Positions 1 to 5,881 of a stretch of DNA of 7,597 bases are shown here, piece after piece. Below the pieces are notes generated by a model, which searched no databases, was not told where the DNA came from, and saw nothing but the letters and a program-made list of their open reading frames with translations. Position 1 is the stretch's first letter. Each line of letters begins with the position of its first letter. The translations under genes were made by a program, and so were the position numbers. This stretch comes from Flammeovirgaceae bacterium UBA4659 (GTDB lineage: Bacteria; Bacteroidota; Bacteroidia; Cytophagales; Cyclobacteriaceae), in NCBI GenBank assembly GCA_002405445.1, contig DHLV01000286.1:1-7597 (forward strand). The letters are read 5' to 3'.

Positions 1-656
1 TTGAATCCGCCACTGTTTTGAACGAGTGCCATAAATTCTTTGCCTTGCTTATTGCCTGAAACAATCAAGTCTTTCCTGCCATCCTTTGAAACATCGATTG
101 TGACAATGGAGGATACATTAATTCCAGTGGTATCTAATTTGTTGACGTAGCCAGTTCCCGTTCCTTGAAATATTTTCAAAAAATTTGCCCCGCACACCGC
201 CCAATCCAATTTGCCATCCAGATTAAAATCTACCCAAACTTGTTGGGTGATTTGCAAAGCGGGAACAGTGATGTTTGAAGGAGTAAATTGAAAATTTGAT
301 TGACTGATAAGTTGGACGCATTGATTGGTATTCTTAAATCCATTAATGGCCAAATCAATTTTGTTGTCGTTGTTGATATCACATAACGAATAGCTATTCA
401 ATGTAAAGTCTAATTCTGCGATTGTTGTGCGAGGAAACGAGTCGAGCTTATTTTTGTAAGCTTGAACTTGTAACTTCTGGTTTGTGCCTTTTGCCAACAC
501 CAGCACATCCAATAAACTATCGTTATCGAGATCAACCCATTCAATTTTCGTATCTGACATGGAAGACGTTTTCCAGCTATGTTTTTTAACCAGTTGTTGC
601 GCATGGCTTACACACTGGCAACTCAGCAGCAAAATTGTGATCGTACGGTATTTCAT
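1..656 (-). CDS. Secreted FG-GAP/VCBS repeat protein, 3' part beyond window
   Basis: This frame is open from an ATG at 654-656 to the left edge, giving 218 codons without a stop, so the C-terminus is missing. Residues 1-19 look like a Sec signal peptide (hydrophobic TITILLLS, then SHAQ). Four calcium-loop motifs of the type D-x-[DN]-x-D-x-x-x-D follow at residues 42-50 (DLDNDSLLD), 93-101 (DINNDNKID), 143-151 (DFNLDGKLD) and 188-196 (DVSKDGRKD), each followed by a hydrophobic strand. The period of 45-51 residues is typical of FG-GAP/VCBS beta-propeller blades, which are extracellular and often bind ligands or partners. Family membership is clear but the ligand is unknown. The start is 8 nt after the stop of the lipoprotein gene, so it is probably the fourth gene of the sigma-factor operon. 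No good ribosome binding site is visible, as is usual in Bacteroidota. Confidence 0.85.
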   Translation of the reverse strand, partial: MKYRTITILLLSCQCVSHAQQLVKKHSWKTSSMSDTKIEWVDLDNDSLLDVLVLAKGTNQKLQVQAYKNKLDSFPRTTIAELDFTLNSYSLCDINNDNKIDLAINGFKNTNQCVQLISQSNFQFTPSNITVPALQITQQVWVDFNLDGKLDWAVCGANFLKIFQGTGTGYVNKLDTTGINVSSIVTIDVSKDGRKDLIVSGNKQGKEFMALVQNSGGF

Positions 657-664
657 ATCGTTTT

Positions 665-1237
665 TTAATATGTCAAACTCGCGTTGTCGAAGTAAACTTC
701 TCCTGTTGTATTGGGTAAGTAGATAAAGTACACGGTGATACTCTTGCTGGTTGGTTTGACGTTTGCTAGGGTGATTATCCTTTCGGACCAATCGAAACTC
801 CCTGTCATGGGAGACAAGTTTTCGGTAGTGATGAATTGCTCGGCTGTTCCGCTAGGCATCGTTGTATCATCTGTTCGGATTGCGATGCTAATGCCTTTGC
901 CCACCATGTTACCTTTTATTTTGATTTTTAGTGTCACATCCTTCCCGAAAGGCAGGTTATCGTTAATGGTTTGATACCAAAAACAGAAGGCTGATGTGTC
1001 GCTCTTCGATGAACTGATTTTTGCAGATTTGCTGGGAGAAACAAACTCTATGTCGCTCCACTCACCGCTGTAAATTTCCTTTTCGGTGATGTAGCCCCAA
1101 TCAGTGGGAACAGTGTTACCATTTTCGAAATTGCCATTTGTGAGCAATTGTTGAGGCTTTGTTTCTTCTTTGGCGCACCGTGTGAAAATGAAGGGCAATA
1201 TGATAGCTGCCCAATACAAAATTGGTTTTTGTTTCAT
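665..1237 (-). CDS. Small lipoprotein with carbohydrate-binding-like jelly-roll
   Basis: This is a 190-residue protein starting at ATG 1235-1237. A short charged start and hydrophobic stretch (residues 6-18) end at Cys21 in the context FTRC. This is a plausible but non-ideal lipobox because Arg precedes the cysteine, so outer-membrane lipidation is likely but not certain. The mature part opens with LLTNGNFENG (about residues 31-40) followed by PTDWGY, and ends with VYFDNASLTY. This opening and closing pattern is typical of CBM4/9-like and related galactose-binding-type jelly-roll domains, where one domain fills about 150 residues. No catalytic module is present. It lies 19 nt after the TonB-domain gene and 8 nt before the FG-GAP gene. 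A role in binding a surface polymer or cell-wall sugar is inference; the fold call rests on motif pattern only. Confidence 0.75.
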   Translation of the reverse strand: MKQKPILYWAAIILPFIFTRCAKEETKPQQLLTNGNFENGNTVPTDWGYITEKEIYSGEWSDIEFVSPSKSAKISSSKSDTSAFCFWYQTINDNLPFGKDVTLKIKIKGNMVGKGISIAIRTDDTTMPSGTAEQFITTENLSPMTGSFDWSERIITLANVKPTSKSITVYFIYLPNTTGEVYFDNASLTY

Positions 1238-1256
1238 GCTTTATAAAATTCATGTT

Positions 1257-1967
1257 TTACTCTTTGGTGTATGTGATAGGCGTAATCTTAAACGTGAACG
1301 GTATTGATTGTTTGCTTATCACAGGCTCGCCATTTAATGTCGCTGGCTTCCATGGCGGCATATTTTGAATAAGCCTGATCACTTCGCGGTCAAACGCTCC
1401 TCCCAGCGATTGCTGTATTTCTATCTTTTCAGGTTTGCCCGATTTATCAATTATGAACGCAACTGCCTCTACACCTTGTATCGAATCTGACAAAGCTTCG
1501 GCCGGATATCTTAGTTCACGATCAAAATAGGCGTAGAGTGCTGGAAATCCCTCAATGGGTTCTGCACTAATATATTGCGGCTGCGCACCGCTAACTTCTT
1601 CTTTCTTTTTTGCATATGCCGGTTTGGTTGATACCGCTGGTTTGGATTCCTTTGAACTGACTTTGAAGCTTGAGTCCGGTTGAATAAACGAAGGCGTTGA
1701 TTCTACTGGCCTTTCGACTTTGACTGGCGGTATGTTTTTTCCAGTTTCCGCGGTTTCACTTTTGTGAGAAACACTTTTTTGCCAAGTGAATAGGCCATAT
1801 GTTGCTGCAACGATGGCTGAGAATACCATGGCGGTTTTCGCCCACTTGATCGATGGCTTCTTAACGGTACTCAGTTTAGTTGCTTGATAGGCTTTTAGCA
1901 GCCCGTCAAAGTCCATCATTTGTCGGATTTCGTCATCGGTTGGTTCCGATCTTCCCCTCGTATTCAT
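1257..1967 (-). CDS. TonB C-terminal domain membrane protein, partner of ECF sigma
   Basis: This is a 236-residue protein. I start it at the ATG at 1965-1967, one base after the sigma-factor stop (TGA, T, ATG); an in-frame TTG at 1985 would overlap the sigma gene and is less likely. Residues 1-42 are a charged cytoplasmic segment containing EPTDDEI (8-14), and residues about 44-62 form one transmembrane helix. Next comes a Pro/Lys/Ser-rich linker, as in periplasm-spanning TonB proteins. The C-terminal domain (about 135-230) shows family signs: EGFPALYAYFDRELRYPAEA, then GVEAVAFIIDKSGKPEKIEI, then MPPWKPATLNGEPV. Such domains contact TonB boxes of outer-membrane receptors or act in signalling. 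No ExbB, ExbD or receptor gene is in the window. Because it is coupled to a sigma factor and no FecR-type anti-sigma is nearby, its N-terminal tail may hold the sigma factor at the membrane; that is inference. Confidence 0.85.
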   Translation of the reverse strand: MNTRGRSEPTDDEIRQMMDFDGLLKAYQATKLSTVKKPSIKWAKTAMVFSAIVAATYGLFTWQKSVSHKSETAETGKNIPPVKVERPVESTPSFIQPDSSFKVSSKESKPAVSTKPAYAKKKEEVSGAQPQYISAEPIEGFPALYAYFDRELRYPAEALSDSIQGVEAVAFIIDKSGKPEKIEIQQSLGGAFDREVIRLIQNMPPWKPATLNGEPVISKQSIPFTFKITPITYTKE

Positions 1968-1968
1968 A

Positions 1969-2538
1969 TCAATTTGGCTTAACAAATTTCTTTTTTAATT
2001 TTTCCAGCGTGCGATATGTCTTCACCTTTGCATTATTTTCTGTCAGTTCAAAAATGTCACCGATTTCTTTGAATGACATTCCTTCAAAGAACCTTAGCTG
2101 GATAAGGTGCAACTCATCCTCTTTCAATGTGTGCAGCAGCGAAGGTAGCAGGGCAGAAAGCACATCGGTGGTCGTATCATAGGTCAATTCATCATGCAGC
2201 TGTTGGATCATCCTCTCGTCAATCGATATCGTTCGGGTGCGGTTCGTTTTTCTGTAAAATTCGTTACATTCATTCAATGCAATTCTGTAAAGCCAGGCGG
2301 AGAAAGGAGCACCGCGAAACTGGAACTTACTCAATGCCTGAAGCGCCTTTAGGAAAACTTGTTGCGTTACGTCTCTGGCCAGTTCGCGATCTCCTAAACG
2401 CCTGTACGTAAAGCGGTAGAGTGGTTTGAAGTACTTTTCATAGATCGGCCTGAATGCCCGTGGATCAGATTGAGATCGCCTCACGACTTCGTCATCGTTG
2501 GGTTCTGGTCTCGCTTTGATTTCAAGTTCGAAGTCCAC
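1969..2538 (-). CDS. ECF-type RNA polymerase sigma-70 factor
   Basis: This is a 189-residue protein that directs RNA polymerase core to alternative promoters. Region 2 covers residues about 29-97, with FRPIYEKYFKPLYRFTYRRL, the acidic and hydrophobic stretch ARDVTQQVFLKAL, and FSAWLYRIALNECNEFYRK, all typical of ECF factors. Region 4 covers about 136-185, with the helix-turn-helix at MSFKEIGDIFELTENNAKVKT and a basic C-terminus. Region 3 is absent, as expected for this group. The start is GTG at 2536-2538: upstream in this frame there is no ATG before a TAA at 2578-2580, and the first internal Met lies far inside the protein. It heads a run of four genes with very small gaps. Its N-terminus carries EPNDDEV (12-18), nearly repeated in the next gene product. 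The regulon is unknown, but autoregulation of its own operon is common in this class. Confidence 0.93.
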   Translation of the reverse strand: MDFELEIKARPEPNDDEVVRRSQSDPRAFRPIYEKYFKPLYRFTYRRLGDRELARDVTQQVFLKALQALSKFQFRGAPFSAWLYRIALNECNEFYRKTNRTRTISIDERMIQQLHDELTYDTTTDVLSALLPSLLHTLKEDELHLIQLRFFEGMSFKEIGDIFELTENNAKVKTYRTLEKLKKKFVKPN

Positions 2539-2570
2539 TCTATCAGTCTTTGAATCTGTTGGTAAAATGT

Positions 2571-2634
2571 GGTTTATTTAAAAAGATACATAGATTTTTG
2601 AAAATTTTTGAGGGAAAACAAAAGGTTATCAACT
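2571..2634 (-). promoter_or_regulatory. AT-rich tract, candidate promoter region of sigma operon
   Basis: This stretch, 33-96 nt before the GTG of the sigma gene, is markedly richer in A and T than its surroundings. It contains two copies of ATTTTTGA on the plus strand (2594-2601 and 2604-2611), 10 bp apart. On the minus strand TATCTTTT (about 2583-2590) resembles the Bacteroidota -7 box TAnnTTTG with a mismatch in the last base. I found no well-spaced TTG -33 box, so the exact promoter is not fixed. The location fits the single promoter needed for the downstream four-gene run. Confidence 0.3.
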
Positions 2635-2656
2635 GGAATGGTTAAGGGATAGGTAT

Positions 2657-2687
2657 ACGCCATCGCATTGAGCGACTACGATGGCGT
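2657..2687. promoter_or_regulatory. Perfect 9-bp inverted repeat upstream of sigma operon
   Basis: ACGCCATCG (2657-2665) is perfectly complementary to CGATGGCGT (2679-2687) around a 13-nt loop. A smaller alternative stem, TCGC with GCGA around five bases (2663-2675), overlaps it. No run of T follows on either strand, so a classical intrinsic terminator is unlikely. It lies 118 nt before the sigma start codon, between the moaDE terminator candidate and the AT-rich tract. It could be an operator for a dimeric regulator or a leader hairpin; no function can be assigned from sequence. Confidence 0.4.
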
Positions 2688-2707
2688 TCTACGGTTCGCA
2701 AAACCAG

Positions 2708-2765
2708 AAAAACTTCATGCTACCCGCACAAAACAATATGCGTTTCAGTTTAGGTTGCGCGGGTA
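2708..2765 (-). terminator. Candidate intrinsic terminator of moaDE
   Basis: On the minus strand an 11-bp stem (arms at 2755-2765 and 2721-2731, including one G-U wobble) starts 20 nt after the moaE stop. The arms are TACCCGCGCAA and TTGTGCGGGTA, with a 23-nt loop. Five T residues follow at 2712-2708, 8 nt beyond the stem. Position and GC-rich stem favour a terminator, while the long loop and the distance to the T-run weaken the call. Confidence 0.45.
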
Positions 2766-2785
2766 CAGATTGCCGGTAATTGACT

Positions 2786-3196
2786 TTAAGGATGTGCCGA
2801 AGCCCACTCTTCGCCTCCTTCAAACACTTCTTTCTTCCAGATTGGCACCGTTTGTTTCAGCGTGTCAATCACAAACTGGCAAGCTTCAAACGATTCTTTG
2901 CGGTGGGGCGTGGAGACTGCCACCACCACTGCTTCTTCGCCCAGGTGTAAAACCCCTAATCGGTGGCTGATAGCCACCTGTATCACCGGCCATCGCCTCT
3001 TTGCTTCCATTGCAATTCTTTCCATTTCCTTCACCGCCATCGGCTCATATCCTTCATATTCGAGGCGAACCACTTGCTTGTCGGCTGTCTTGTTGCGAAC
3101 AGTGCCCACAAAAACGCAAATAGCGCCACCCTCCAGGGTCGCGGCATGTTGAATCATTTGTGGTGTATCAATTTTTTGGTAGGTGATGTTGATCAT
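2786..3196 (-). CDS. moaE: Molybdopterin synthase catalytic subunit MoaE
   Basis: This is a 136-residue protein starting at ATG 3194-3196. MoaE is the large subunit of cytosolic molybdopterin synthase. It binds cyclic pyranopterin monophosphate and accepts sulfur from the thiocarboxylated C-terminus of MoaD to form the dithiolene of molybdopterin. Family hallmarks are visible: FVGTVR (residues 29-34), the LEYEGYEPMA block (45-54), SHRLGVLHLGE (77-87), TPHR (96-99), and the C-terminal TLKQTVPIWKKE (112-123). Lys114 and Lys121/122 in that last block match the positions of the active-site lysines known from the family. It lies 13 nt after moaD, the usual moaDE order. Its length is slightly shorter than many homologues but no core block is missing. 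A stem-loop just downstream may end the transcript. Confidence 0.96.
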   Translation of the reverse strand: MINITYQKIDTPQMIQHAATLEGGAICVFVGTVRNKTADKQVVRLEYEGYEPMAVKEMERIAMEAKRRWPVIQVAISHRLGVLHLGEEAVVVAVSTPHRKESFEACQFVIDTLKQTVPIWKKEVFEGGEEWASAHP

Positions 3197-3209
3197 GAAG
3201 CATCCGGTT

Positions 3210-3449
3210 TCAGCCTCCGCTCACTGGCGGAATGATGGCAATTTCATCCGTGGCGTTGATGGTTTGTGCGTCTTCTCCATATTGTTGGTTGATGGCAATC
3301 AAAAATGACCTTAACCCCAGCAATCGCGGGTAGCGCACCTGCAGTGCCTGTTTGAGTTCAAGCACGTTGCTTCCGCCAAACTCAAACTGCACTGCACTGC
3401 CGCCCATCAAATCGCGGGCAACGCCAAAAGTTTTGATCGTCAATTCCAT
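3210..3449 (-). CDS. moaD: Molybdopterin synthase sulfur carrier subunit MoaD
   Basis: This is a 79-residue ubiquitin-fold sulfur carrier. I place the start at ATG 3447-3449; an in-frame TTG two codons upstream is possible but would add only two residues. It begins with a beta strand (MELTIKTFGVARDLMGG) and ends with TDEIAIIPPVSGG, the standard MoaD tail. The last two residues are Gly-Gly, the point where an adenylating enzyme (MoeB-type) forms the acyl-adenylate and then a thiocarboxylate. It donates sulfur to the pyranopterin bound on MoaE, encoded next. No moeB-like gene is in the window, so activation must come from elsewhere in the genome. It is divergent from moaA across a 50-bp gap. 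Confidence 0.95.
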   Translation of the reverse strand: MELTIKTFGVARDLMGGSAVQFEFGGSNVLELKQALQVRYPRLLGLRSFLIAINQQYGEDAQTINATDEIAIIPPVSGG

Positions 3450-3499
3450 GCACAAAGTTCAAAATATTCCACCGTTCGTGCATATCTTTCGCAGGAAAA
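3450..3499. promoter_or_regulatory. Divergent moaD/moaA intergenic region
   Basis: Only 50 bp separate the start codons of moaD (minus) and moaA (plus), so promoters for both directions must lie here or overlap the coding ends. On the plus side TATCTTTC (3483-3490) is one base off the Bacteroidota -7 consensus, but it is very close to the moaA ATG, so a leader would be almost absent. On the minus side ATATTTTG is a partial match. An AGGA at 3493-3496, 3 nt before the moaA ATG, may be a weak Shine-Dalgarno site. No Moco-type riboswitch could fit in this space. Confidence 0.4.
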
Positions 3500-4498
3500 A
3501 TGATACAGCCGCAGTTGTTCGATAATCACGGTCGCCCCATCAACTATTTGCGGTTGGCTGTTACCGACCGTTGCAACCTGCGGTGTTTTTACTGCATGCC
3601 CGAGGAGGGCATCCGCTATGTGCCAAAAAAAGAGTTGTTGACCTTTGAAGAAATTGAACGGGTGGTGCGCTTGGTGGCATCACTGGGCGTCTCTAAGTTG
3701 CGCCTTACCGGGGGCGAGCCATTTTTGCGTGCCGACCTGATGCAATTGATCCGGAACTTACGCGCAATTTCTGACATCAAGGATATTCACCTCACCACCA
3801 ACGGAGTGTTAACCGTGCCCCATATTGATGAGTTAAAAGAACTGGGTATCGCCTCGGTGAACTTGAGCCTGGATACGCTGGACCGCACACGGTTCAAGAC
3901 GATCACGCGCAGAGATGAGTTTGACAAAACGTGGTCTGCCTTCGAAGCTTTGATGCGGGCATCCATACCTGTAAAACTGAATGCAGTAGTGATGGAAGGC
4001 AAAAACATTGAAGACATCATCCCGTTGGTATCGCTCACCCGTGCCCACCCCATTTCGGTGCGGTTGATTGAAGAGATGCCCTTTAATGGCGAAGGCAGTC
4101 ACTACGCCAAACTCAACTGGACGTACAAACGGATTTTGCAACACCTACACGAGGCTTTTCCAAACCTGCAGAAACAGAACGACCCGACCTCCGCAACGGC
4201 CAGCCATTATCAAGTGCCCGGCTTCAAGGGAAACGTGGGCATCATTGCTGCTTTCAGCCGCACGTTTTGCGGATCGTGTAACCGCATCCGCATTACTGCA
4301 CAAGGGGTGTTGAAAACCTGCTTGTATGACGATGGTGTATTGAACATCAAAGACTTGTTACGATCAGGCGTTACGGATGAGGAACTCAATGATGCACTGC
4401 TCAAGGCATTTGCTCACCGGCCCAAAGATGGTTTTGAGGCTGAAACAAAAAGGGCTACTCAATCGGTGAAAGAGTCGATGTCAACGATTGGCGGCTGA
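3500..4498 (+). CDS. moaA: GTP 3',8-cyclase MoaA (radical SAM, Moco synthesis)
   Basis: This is a 332-residue radical SAM enzyme for the first step of molybdenum cofactor synthesis, the S-adenosylmethionine-dependent rearrangement of GTP to 3',8-cyclo-dihydro-GTP (completed by MoaC). Three diagnostic features are visible. The N-terminal cluster motif is Cys25-Cys29-Cys32 in DRCNLRCFYCMP. The SAM-contacting block is LRLTGGEPFLR. The second, MoaA-specific 4Fe-4S site is Cys257-Cys260-Cys274 (spacing CX2CX13C). The protein ends in Gly-Gly, the C-terminal tail known to be required in this family. Length matches the family. Start is ATG 3500-3502 with a weak AGGA just upstream. It is divergent from moaD and is followed after 39 nt by a SUOX-fold gene on the same strand. 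moaC is not in the window. Confidence 0.97.
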   Translation: MIQPQLFDNHGRPINYLRLAVTDRCNLRCFYCMPEEGIRYVPKKELLTFEEIERVVRLVASLGVSKLRLTGGEPFLRADLMQLIRNLRAISDIKDIHLTTNGVLTVPHIDELKELGIASVNLSLDTLDRTRFKTITRRDEFDKTWSAFEALMRASIPVKLNAVVMEGKNIEDIIPLVSLTRAHPISVRLIEEMPFNGEGSHYAKLNWTYKRILQHLHEAFPNLQKQNDPTSATASHYQVPGFKGNVGIIAAFSRTFCGSCNRIRITAQGVLKTCLYDDGVLNIKDLLRSGVTDEELNDALLKAFAHRPKDGFEAETKRATQSVKESMSTIGG

Positions 4499-4537
4499 CC
4501 GACAGGAAGCGAAGTTTGACTGAAAACATTTTTGAAA

Positions 4538-5053
4538 ATGACCAGAATTCAGGTACTAATTTTTTCTTTGTGCTGTTGTTGCGAAGCCATTGCCCAAAAA
4601 ACGGCCCAATCGACTGACTCCTTCACAATAGCCGGGGAGGTGAAGCACAAAAAGACAGTGACGCTTGCCGATTTATCGCAATGGAAGCAGTACCCAATTG
4701 GTGATGTTGTGATCACCAATCACTTAGGCGAAAAGAGGAGTGAGGCCAAACAACTGAAGGGGATATTGCTACGCGATGTAATGGCATCCATTGAGATCAA
4801 TGCCGAATCGCCCAAGCAGCTGAGCGAATACTACCTGGTGTGCAAGGCCATCGATGGTTACAAAGTTGTTTTTTCCTGGAACGAAATTTTCAATACCTCG
4901 GTGGGCGACTCTGTTTTTGTGATTACCGAAAAAGAGGGGACACCCGCTTCGCAATTGGCGGAGTCAATATTGTTGTTGTCACCGAAGGATATGCGCACCG
5001 GCAGGCGCCATGTGAAAGCATTGCAGTCCATTGACGTAAAACGAGCGCAGTAG
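4538..5053 (+). CDS. Secreted SUOX-fold (oxidoreductase molybdopterin-binding-like) protein
   Basis: This is a 171-residue protein. I use ATG 4538; a TTG two codons earlier is the alternative. Residues 1-19 form a signal peptide with four consecutive Cys (12-15) and an A-I-A cleavage motif before Gln20, so export without lipidation is likely. The mature protein matches short stand-alone members of the sulfite-oxidase-like molybdopterin-binding family: IAGEV (31-35), LADLSQW (43-49), KGILLRDVM (74-82), then KAIDGYKVVFSWNEI (103-117), GTPASQL, and LLLSPKDMRTGRRHVKALQSI near the end. Full-size enzymes bind Mo through a conserved Cys in the N-terminal half of the domain; here no Cys lies in that part (the only mature Cys is 102), so catalytic Mo binding is doubtful. 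It follows moaA by 39 nt, and its stop codon abuts the TauE/SafE start, suggesting co-translation. Substrate is unknown. Confidence 0.8.
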   Translation: MTRIQVLIFSLCCCCEAIAQKTAQSTDSFTIAGEVKHKKTVTLADLSQWKQYPIGDVVITNHLGEKRSEAKQLKGILLRDVMASIEINAESPKQLSEYYLVCKAIDGYKVVFSWNEIFNTSVGDSVFVITEKEGTPASQLAESILLLSPKDMRTGRRHVKALQSIDVKRAQ

Positions 5054-5803
5054 ATGGAGTTGTATTGGTTGATAGCAGCCTTTTTTGTGATTGCGTTGGT
5101 GTATGCCAGCGTAGGCTTTGGTGGTGGTTCCAGTTATCTCGCTCTGTTGGCACAGCCTTTTTTTGCATTACTGCCGGATGCCATTCGGCCAACGGCCCTG
5201 CTCTGCAACATTGTGGTAGTGACTGGCGGCACCATTATCTTTTACAGGCAAGGAAAAATTCACTGGAAAGACGTGTGGCCTTTTTTGGTGGCCAGTGTGC
5301 CTTTGGCGTTGGCAGGCGGATGGTGGAGATTGAGCCAGCATACATTTTTTGTTTTATTGGCGGTGACGTTGATGCTTGCGTCTGTATTGTTGTGGGTTCA
5401 GCCGGCCGAGCAAAATGCGGGCGACCGTTGGTTGAACAGCCTTGGGGCAAAAATCGCTTTGGGTGGCGGCATCGGATTTTTGTCGGGTTTGGTGAGTATT
5501 GGCGGAGGTATTTTTCTTTCTCCTATTTTGCATTTGGCTGGGTGGGCAGAGCCTAGGAAAATATCAGCCTTGGCCAGTGTTTTTATTCTGGTGAACTCGA
5601 TGGGCGGCTTGGCCGGTCAATTTTGGGGAAAGGGAGTTGCGCTCGAACTGAGTTTTATTGCACCCTTGTTGGCAGCAGTGCTGGCAGGTGGCCAAATAGG
5701 CTCCAGGTTGGGGGCCATGAAGTTGAATCAAAAAATGATCAAGCGGACAACAGCAGTGTTGATTTTGGTGGCTGCACTGAACATTTTGAAAGACCACCTT
5801 TAA
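5054..5803 (+). CDS. TauE/SafE family sulfite/anion permease
   Basis: This is a 249-residue polytopic inner-membrane protein. Predicted hydrophobic segments lie near residues 5-27, 43-64, 74-91, 97-115, 132-162, 172-192, 196-221 and 231-247, consistent with seven or eight helices. The two-repeat TauE/SafE pattern is visible: YASVGFGGGSSYLALL (about 17-32) in the first half, and LSGLVSIGGGIFLSP (143-157) in the second, each with the glycine-rich break. Family members are linked to export of sulfite, sulfoacetate or related organosulfur anions, though many have unknown substrates. The ATG follows the TAG of the SUOX-fold gene with no gap and has no Shine-Dalgarno, so translational coupling is likely. 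Pairing with a SUOX-fold protein and a DsrE-family protein supports a sulfur substrate, but this is inference. Confidence 0.9.
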   Translation: MELYWLIAAFFVIALVYASVGFGGGSSYLALLAQPFFALLPDAIRPTALLCNIVVVTGGTIIFYRQGKIHWKDVWPFLVASVPLALAGGWWRLSQHTFFVLLAVTLMLASVLLWVQPAEQNAGDRWLNSLGAKIALGGGIGFLSGLVSIGGGIFLSPILHLAGWAEPRKISALASVFILVNSMGGLAGQFWGKGVALELSFIAPLLAAVLAGGQIGSRLGAMKLNQKMIKRTTAVLILVAALNILKDHL

Positions 5804-5881
5804 GTGTTATTCTGAAGGCAGGAGACGAAGTATAAGAGAATGCTTTTCGCGATTTATAAAATCACTATCAACAAACAACTT

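Noticed and set aside
2668..2970. Plus-strand 100-codon reading frame over the moaE 3' end and the adjacent gap
   Set aside because: It overlaps the well-supported moaE gene in antisense, has no recognisable domain, signal peptide or ribosome binding site, and its composition is that of a shadow frame.
3450..3499. Molybdenum cofactor riboswitch upstream of moaA
   Set aside because: The 50-bp gap is far too short for the known Moco riboswitch fold and shows no matching stems.
5065..5556. Plus-strand 163-codon frame inside the TauE/SafE gene
   Set aside because: It is the second reading frame of a clearly recognisable permease; its protein is Cys/Trp/Arg-rich without domain pattern.
5852..5864. 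Small palindrome GATTTATAAAATC in the gap before the DsrE-like gene as a terminator
   Set aside because: Only five A/T-rich base pairs with a 3-nt loop and no T-run; too weak to end transcription.
5840..5881. Longer N-terminus for the DsrE-like protein from ATG 5840
   Set aside because: The 14 added residues (LFAIYKITINKQL region) precede a textbook signal peptide start at 5882, so the shorter form is more likely, although AGGAGA lies near 5819-5825.
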